This document shows positions 46,965 to 50,895 of a stretch of 50,895 bases of DNA, piece after piece; the stretch's first letter is position 1, and every line of letters begins with the position of its first letter. Origin of the DNA: Singulisphaera sp. GP187 (GTDB lineage: Bacteria > Planctomycetota > Planctomycetia > Gemmatales > Gemmataceae). The position numbers and the translations under genes are program-made. Location of the stretch: NCBI GenBank assembly GCA_945861245.1, contig CAMAUE010000021.1, positions 1 through 50,895 of the forward strand, written 5' to 3'. Under the pieces are notes generated by a model that saw nothing but the letters and a program-made list of their open reading frames with translations, searched no databases and was not told where the DNA came from.

Positions 46965-49178
46965 TTAGCTCGCCCGAATTACCACGATGGTCGCGTTGTC
47001 GGTCGCGCCTCGCAGATTGACGAGGTTGAGCAGGCGCCTCGCGGCTTCCTCCGCGGAGTTGGCGGCTTCGCGGGTGAGCATCTTTTCCAACTCTTTATTG
47101 CTGATGTGATTGGTCAGACCGTCCGAGCAGACAAGAACCCAGTCGCCACGCATGAGCTTCCCGGCATAAGTCCCAGGCATAACGTCGGGTTGCCCGCCGA
47201 TGGCTTGCTGCAATTCGTTCTTGCGTGGATGGTCCTCGGCCTCGGCTTCGGTAAGTTGGCCGAGTTCGACAAGGCGGTTGACAAGCGTTTGATCGCGTGT
47301 CATCTGAATCAAGCGGCCGCGATGCAGATGATAGACGCGCGAATCGCCGACGTGGCCGACGATGACGTTGCGCGAATCGACATAGACGGCTTCGGCAGTG
47401 CAACCCATGCCGCGTTTGCCTTTGCCTGGAATGCGTGAAGCCGTGAAGACTTCCTTGTTGGCGAATTTCAGCGCGTCGCGCATGATCTCTTGGACCTTCT
47501 TCGGATCGAACGGATCCTTCGGCGTCTCCTTGCCGACCAAACCCGCGAAGATTGGTTGCTGCAACAGATATTCGCGAAGTTTGTTCATCGCCATGGCGGC
47601 AGCGATTTCGCCGGCCTCGTAGCCGCCCATGCCGTCGGCCAGCAAGACCATGGCATATTCGCCGAGATCGTCCTGGCGGGTATCGACGCCGTGCAGGACT
47701 GTCAGCGCGTCTTCGTTACCGGTGCGGACCATGCCGGTCGTCGTCCAGGCGGCGATGTCGAGTCGTACGTCGTCGAACGCCCGGCCACATTGCGCGAGCG
47801 TCTTGATGAGTTCGTTAAATCCCGTCGGATCGGTCTTCGTCATCTCGTCGGTCGGGAAGCGCGAATACAGGTCGCGGGTGAACGTCTTGTTGATGATGCG
47901 CAGGAAGAGCGGATGCACATCTGGGAAGCGCTCCGTTATTTGCAGCGGCGCGAACTGGCGCTCGAAGTCTTTTTCTTCCAGCGGATGATGGAGATACTCG
48001 AGGGAATAGAGCATCGCACCGAAGCTGTACAATTCGGAGCGAGCATCCGCGTCGCCTGGGCCAAGGATCAACTCAGGGGCTGTGTAGAGCGTCGCCTTGA
48101 CGGGCGCATTCAGCGGCAACGATGTCGGCAGCAGGTCGGCCAAATCGATGACGCGCGGCACGCCGTTCGGCTCGACGACGACCAGTCCGGGATGCATGCC
48201 CTCAAACATTGCGCCGGCCGCGTGCAAACTGATCGCTGCCGTTGCAAGCTGTTGCAACCAACCGTAGCGTGTCTTGGCGTCGCCGTCCGGATTGTCCCAG
48301 GCATCCCACAGGCTTTCGCCAATGGGCGCTTCGAGAATGAGGTAGTCTTTGCCATTCTCCGTGAATTGATCGATGACTTTCGGCAGATGCAGGCTTTTGG
48401 CATTTTCCAGAACGTCTTTTTCCCAGGCGATGCTCGGCCAGGAGCCGGGACCGTCCGCGATCGGTGTCGCGATCAACACATCATCGAAGCCTGGCATGAT
48501 ATCGTCTTCGACCACGATCGCGGCAACCGGCGTGTCGAGGTCCGCCGCCGGCGCGAGCGTTTCCGCAACGACGACGATCTGTTTCCCCGTCGATGAATCT
48601 ACCCCGCGGAAGCGGAGGACGCCCTGGCGATCGCAGATTTGCGGGCCAACATCGTATCGGTTGCGCAATCGAAGCGCGGAAGTTGCAGGCATGGCAGCGG
48701 CTCGGGAAGATGAACCAGAGGAAACAGCCGCGCTACTCGCGTCGGCTGACGTAAACATCCAACCGCAATCGTTGCAATAGGACGTGCTGCCCTGACGCGG
48801 CGTACCGCACGCCATACATAGCTGTGCGGCTGGCGGCGCCACGGCAACCGGGGGCGTCACCTCTGCCGCCGTCACCTCGACGACAGGCATGGCAACCATT
48901 ACAGGCAATTCCTCTGCCGTGTTCGAATCACTATGAGGCAGCGGCGCGGGAATTGCGTCAAGCTCTTCAACTACGACAACGACCGCCTCCGCGACGACCA
49001 CCGCTGCCGCCGGTTCAGGTTCGGCGAACACGGGCATGGCCATCGGCACATCGGGCATGGCCTCCATCACGGGCTCTGCCGTTGGTACGGGCTTGGGCGT
49101 CTCGTCGTCATCCTCCGCCGTGACGCTCATCAGGCGAGCCCACAGCCCGCCGCCCTTCGCTTGATTTGGTTCGTTCAT
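46965..49178 (-). CDS. Zinc-ribbon / kinase-like (probable pseudokinase) / PP2C phosphatase fusion
   Basis: 737 residues (ATG at 49178; a GTG directly before it is also possible). Residues about 26-118 are low complexity, rich in Ala, Val, Pro and Glu. A zinc ribbon follows (LCMACGTPRQGSTSYCNDCG, four Cys). From about 175 to 440 the layout is a Ser/Thr kinase fold: YLILEAPIGESLWDAW (hinge), LHAAGAMFEGMHPGLVVV where HRDLKPxN is expected, PRVIDLADLLP where DFG is expected, YTAPELILGPGDADARSELY (APE and following D). The catalytic Asp of HRD and the DFG are not kept. The C-terminus is an active-looking PP2C: TTTGMVRTGNEDALTV, LLADGMGGYEAGEIAA, GHVGDSRVYHL, LVCSDGLTNHIS with its metal aspartates. 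Cytoplasmic, no TM. Confidence 0.87.
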   Translation of the reverse strand: MNEPNQAKGGGLWARLMSVTAEDDDETPKPVPTAEPVMEAMPDVPMAMPVFAEPEPAAAVVVAEAVVVVVEELDAIPAPLPHSDSNTAEELPVMVAMPVVEVTAAEVTPPVAVAPPAAQLCMACGTPRQGSTSYCNDCGWMFTSADASSAAVSSGSSSRAAAMPATSALRLRNRYDVGPQICDRQGVLRFRGVDSSTGKQIVVVAETLAPAADLDTPVAAIVVEDDIMPGFDDVLIATPIADGPGSWPSIAWEKDVLENAKSLHLPKVIDQFTENGKDYLILEAPIGESLWDAWDNPDGDAKTRYGWLQQLATAAISLHAAGAMFEGMHPGLVVVEPNGVPRVIDLADLLPTSLPLNAPVKATLYTAPELILGPGDADARSELYSFGAMLYSLEYLHHPLEEKDFERQFAPLQITERFPDVHPLFLRIINKTFTRDLYSRFPTDEMTKTDPTGFNELIKTLAQCGRAFDDVRLDIAAWTTTGMVRTGNEDALTVLHGVDTRQDDLGEYAMVLLADGMGGYEAGEIAAAMAMNKLREYLLQQPIFAGLVGKETPKDPFDPKKVQEIMRDALKFANKEVFTASRIPGKGKRGMGCTAEAVYVDSRNVIVGHVGDSRVYHLHRGRLIQMTRDQTLVNRLVELGQLTEAEAEDHPRKNELQQAIGGQPDVMPGTYAGKLMRGDWVLVCSDGLTNHISNKELEKMLTREAANSAEEAARRLLNLVNLRGATDNATIVVIRAS

Positions 49179-49342
49179 CACCAGATCCCGTTTCGTTAAA
49201 TCGGTCTTATGGGTCGCGCTAGGGATGTCTTTGGAGGTGGCACCCTTGAGTGATTAACATATCAGGCAAGGGGATCAACGCAAAAGTAAAAAATGCCAAG
49301 CCTAACGCTTTCTTTTGGGGATATATGAAAAAAAATTACAAG

Positions 49343-49372
49343 CCCAAGGGTGAGGTGCTCCGAACCCTTGGG
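49343..49372. repeat. Family E hairpin, copy 3
   Basis: CCCAAGGGT / ACCCTTGGG with loop GAGGTGCTCCGA, one base different from copies 1 and 2. It is the first of three adjacent elements (E, I, A). Confidence 0.85.
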
Positions 49373-49382
49373 AATCCAGTTT

Positions 49383-49476
49383 GCCGTAGGGTGTGTCAAG
49401 CGTACTCGCGCCGACGCATCACACGTTCGCAAGGGAGTGGTGCGTCGGCGCGAGTACGCTTGACGCACCCTACGGC
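49383..49476. repeat. Family I palindrome, long arms
   Basis: Inverted arms of about 38-40 bases (GCCGTAGGGTGTGTCAAGCG... and ...CGCTTGACGCACCCTACGGC) with one mismatch. Its right end runs directly into a remnant of a family A left arm (GGCTTCGCGCTC), as if it had inserted there. Confidence 0.88.
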
Positions 49477-49520
49477 TTCGCGCTCAGGTCGGATCAGCCG
49501 AGCGCTAAGCCGCAAGCGGA
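49473..49520. repeat. Family A palindrome, left arm damaged
   Basis: The right arm CGAGCGCTAAGCCGCAAGCGG (49499-49519) is intact. The left arm keeps only CGGCTTCGCGCTC, the outer part being replaced by the end of the family I element. It lies 14 bases from the stop of the esterase gene. Confidence 0.75.
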
Positions 49521-49533
49521 ATACCGAATAAGC

Positions 49534-50274
49534 TCACAGCAACCGCCGGCTTTCCTTTTGCAGTCCCTCATGAATGAATCGCAACGTCGGCTCGGCCATG
49601 CGATCGAAGTACGCCCAACTGTGGCCACCGGCGCGCGTCGTCAGGTCGATGGTGTGCGGCACGCCCAGCGCCGTCAGCTTTTCGTGCAGGCGGTCGTTGC
49701 CCCGATACCACGGGTCGTCGTCAGGATCGATGCAATAAAACAAGTGCGGCGGATAGTCGGCGGGGTGAATGTACAGAACCGCCGTGTCCTGGCGGCATTG
49801 CTCTTTGCTGTCGTAAATCTCGTCGAGCGTTTCGCCCAAACCGTGAAGCTCTTGAAAGTCGAATGCCGAGGCGATGCCCGCAACGACAGGGAACAGCTTT
49901 GGATACCGGAACGCCAATCGCACTGCACCCTGCCCGCCCATGCTGATGCCGAACACGCCGACCGATCGCGGCGGCAGCCTCCAGCGCTCGGCGAAGATCG
50001 GCATGACGTTCTTTAGCACATGCTGCTCGGCGGTCAATTTCGCATCGAATTCCGGGCAGACGCGATCTACCCACCACGAACGTTTGGCATGCGGGCAAAC
50101 ACAGACGAGCTTGTAGGCATCGAGAAATTTCGTAAACGCGGGCCGATCACGGAGCGTCTCCAGGCCGAGCGGATGCAGGTAGATCACGCCGAAGCGCGGC
50201 AGAGGATTGGCAGGCGGTTCGTAGATTTCGACCCGCTTGCCTGCGACTTCGATGTCAGTCCAGATGCCGTTCAT
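49534..50274 (-). CDS. Alpha/beta hydrolase, esterase-D-like
   Basis: 246 residues. The start at 50274 (MNGIWTDIEVAGKRVEIYEP) is chosen because the frame upstream is a translated family C palindrome; ribosome site weak (AGGCAAG). The fold is of the esterase D/S-formylglutathione hydrolase type: FGVIYLHPLGLE, nucleophile elbow GISMGGQGA, acid in the YCIDPDDDPWYRG region, and the catalytic His in RAGGHSWAYFDRM. No signal peptide, so probably cytoplasmic. It would hydrolyse a small ester; the substrate is not indicated. Confidence 0.85.
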   Translation of the reverse strand: MNGIWTDIEVAGKRVEIYEPPANPLPRFGVIYLHPLGLETLRDRPAFTKFLDAYKLVCVCPHAKRSWWVDRVCPEFDAKLTAEQHVLKNVMPIFAERWRLPPRSVGVFGISMGGQGAVRLAFRYPKLFPVVAGIASAFDFQELHGLGETLDEIYDSKEQCRQDTAVLYIHPADYPPHLFYCIDPDDDPWYRGNDRLHEKLTALGVPHTIDLTTRAGGHSWAYFDRMAEPTLRFIHEGLQKESRRLL

Positions 50275-50298
50275 GATGGTCTTGCCTGAATGAGTGCT

Positions 50299-50356
50299 AC
50301 GAGCCGGAAGCGTGAGCGACGGATGAAACATACCGTCGCTTACGCTTCCGGCTCGT
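50299..50356. repeat. Family C palindrome, tandem copy 1
   Basis: ACGAGCCGGAAGCGTGAGCG ... CGCTTACGCTTCCGGCTCGT. It is immediately followed by a second copy in tandem. Confidence 0.9.
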
Positions 50357-50363
50357 CAATCTA

Positions 50364-50418
50364 AGAGCCGGAAGCGTGAGCGACGGTGAATTTGACCGTC
50401 GCTTAAGCTTCTGGCTCT
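50364..50418. repeat. Family C palindrome, tandem copy 2
   Basis: AGAGCCGGAAGCGTGAGCGA ... TCGCTTAAGCTTCTGGCTCT. It starts 8 bases after the previous copy and has two right-arm changes. It lies 24 bases from the end of the last gene. Confidence 0.88.
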
Positions 50419-50442
50419 GATGATCGCGGGCGCAACAAGTGG

Positions 50443-50895
50443 TCAAGGCGCAATCGCGTTCTGCACGGCCTTGTCCATTTTGTAACCGGCGTCGCGATAA
50501 TAGAGCGGCAGGTAGCGGTAGTAGACTTCGAGTGTAAGCAGGTTGAGCGAGGTAATCATCAGGCGACCACCGGCACCGGCGAACGGATCGCCCTGCGGGG
50601 CCCAGCTGCCTTGGTTGGCGCCGCTCGTGTTGTCTTGTTTCTTGACGAGCATTTCGCGCATCTTTTCGTTCCAATCTTTCCACGCTTCGCCGCCGAAGTG
50701 ATGCATGACCTGGGTGGCGTAATAGTAGAAATAGACGTCTTGCGGGATCGGCCCGGTTTGCTTGATATAGGTGTTGATCGCTTTGATCATCTCGGGACGG
50801 GACGGCCCCCAGTTTTGCATGTACTGACGGCAGAGCAGGCCGACGGCGGTCATGCGGGGGGTGCTGCCCGAACCGGCGACGTAGCCATAACCTTC
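50443..50895 (-). CDS. Prenyltransferase/squalene-cyclase-repeat protein, 3' part only
   Basis: 150 residues to the window edge; the frame stays open through base 50895 (GYGYVAGSGSTPRMTAVGLL), so the gene starts outside. The pattern GYxYxxGSxxTPxMTAVGLLCR and repeated YYYATQVMHHFGGEAWKDWN, LEVYYRYLPLYY matches the alpha-alpha toroid repeats of planctomycete prenyltransferase/squalene oxidase repeat proteins. These are usually exported and have no proven enzyme activity. Nothing can be said about signal or full length. Confidence 0.75.
   Translation of the reverse strand, partial: EGYGYVAGSGSTPRMTAVGLLCRQYMQNWGPSRPEMIKAINTYIKQTGPIPQDVYFYYYATQVMHHFGGEAWKDWNEKMREMLVKKQDNTSGANQGSWAPQGDPFAGAGGRLMITSLNLLTLEVYYRYLPLYYRDAGYKMDKAVQNAIAP

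Overview
The window looks like a chromosomal segment of a high-GC planctomycete, probably from the Gemmata/Zavarzinella group. This is inferred from gene content and not from a marker gene. It has many secreted proteins of unknown function, PQQ-like beta-propellers, a PVC-type CxxCH cytochrome with HEAT repeats, a CehA/McbA-type metallohydrolase, MacB-type export genes, a zinc-ribbon/kinase-like/PP2C fusion, and palindromic repeats at almost every gene junction. No phage, plasmid, CRISPR or rRNA features were seen, and I recognised no tRNA by eye.

Layout. 1-7.1 kb: 3' part of a secreted trypsin-like protease, a PQQ-like propeller protein, sulfate adenylyltransferase (sat), a secreted propeller-like protein, and an internally deleted ISL3-type IS. 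7.1-13.4 kb, minus strand: adaptor, ATPase and permease of a MacAB-like exporter followed by a large DUF4139-like protein. 13.4-21.2 kb: a secreted hypothetical, rpmA, a homocysteine S-methyltransferase family protein, a DEAD-box helicase, a BioD-BioA fusion and a secreted M20 amidohydrolase. 21.3-29.1 kb: a 57-aa membrane protein, a 902-aa secreted protein, a secreted RidA-like protein, a Tat-exported paralogue of the 5.0-kb propeller protein, small proteins, a metallophosphoesterase and a 2Fe-2S ferredoxin. 29.2-31.0 kb: leuA preceded by a leader that reads as a complete transcription attenuator. 31.2-38.3 kb: a secreted hypothetical, a PAP2/vanadium haloperoxidase-type protein, the CehA/McbA protein with EF-hands, two secreted YbjN-like proteins and a GT2 glycosyltransferase. 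38.8-50.9 kb: an oxidoreductase-SelD fusion, a coiled-coil membrane protein, the PVC cytochrome, the kinase-like/PP2C phosphatase, an esterase and the start-truncated end of a prenyltransferase-repeat protein.

Two things stand out. First, the leuA leader (29261-29397) has a 20-codon ORF with six Leu codons, an antiterminator arm lying over its stop codon, and a terminator with eight T. Second, at least eleven sequence families of palindromic elements (named A to K here) sit between genes. Arms are conserved and the middles vary. Some elements supply the stop codon of the upstream gene, and two palindromes lie in frame inside coding sequence, in the BioD-BioA linker and in SelD. The same elements create false upstream extensions of many reading frames, so several starts given here are downstream of the longest possible ones.
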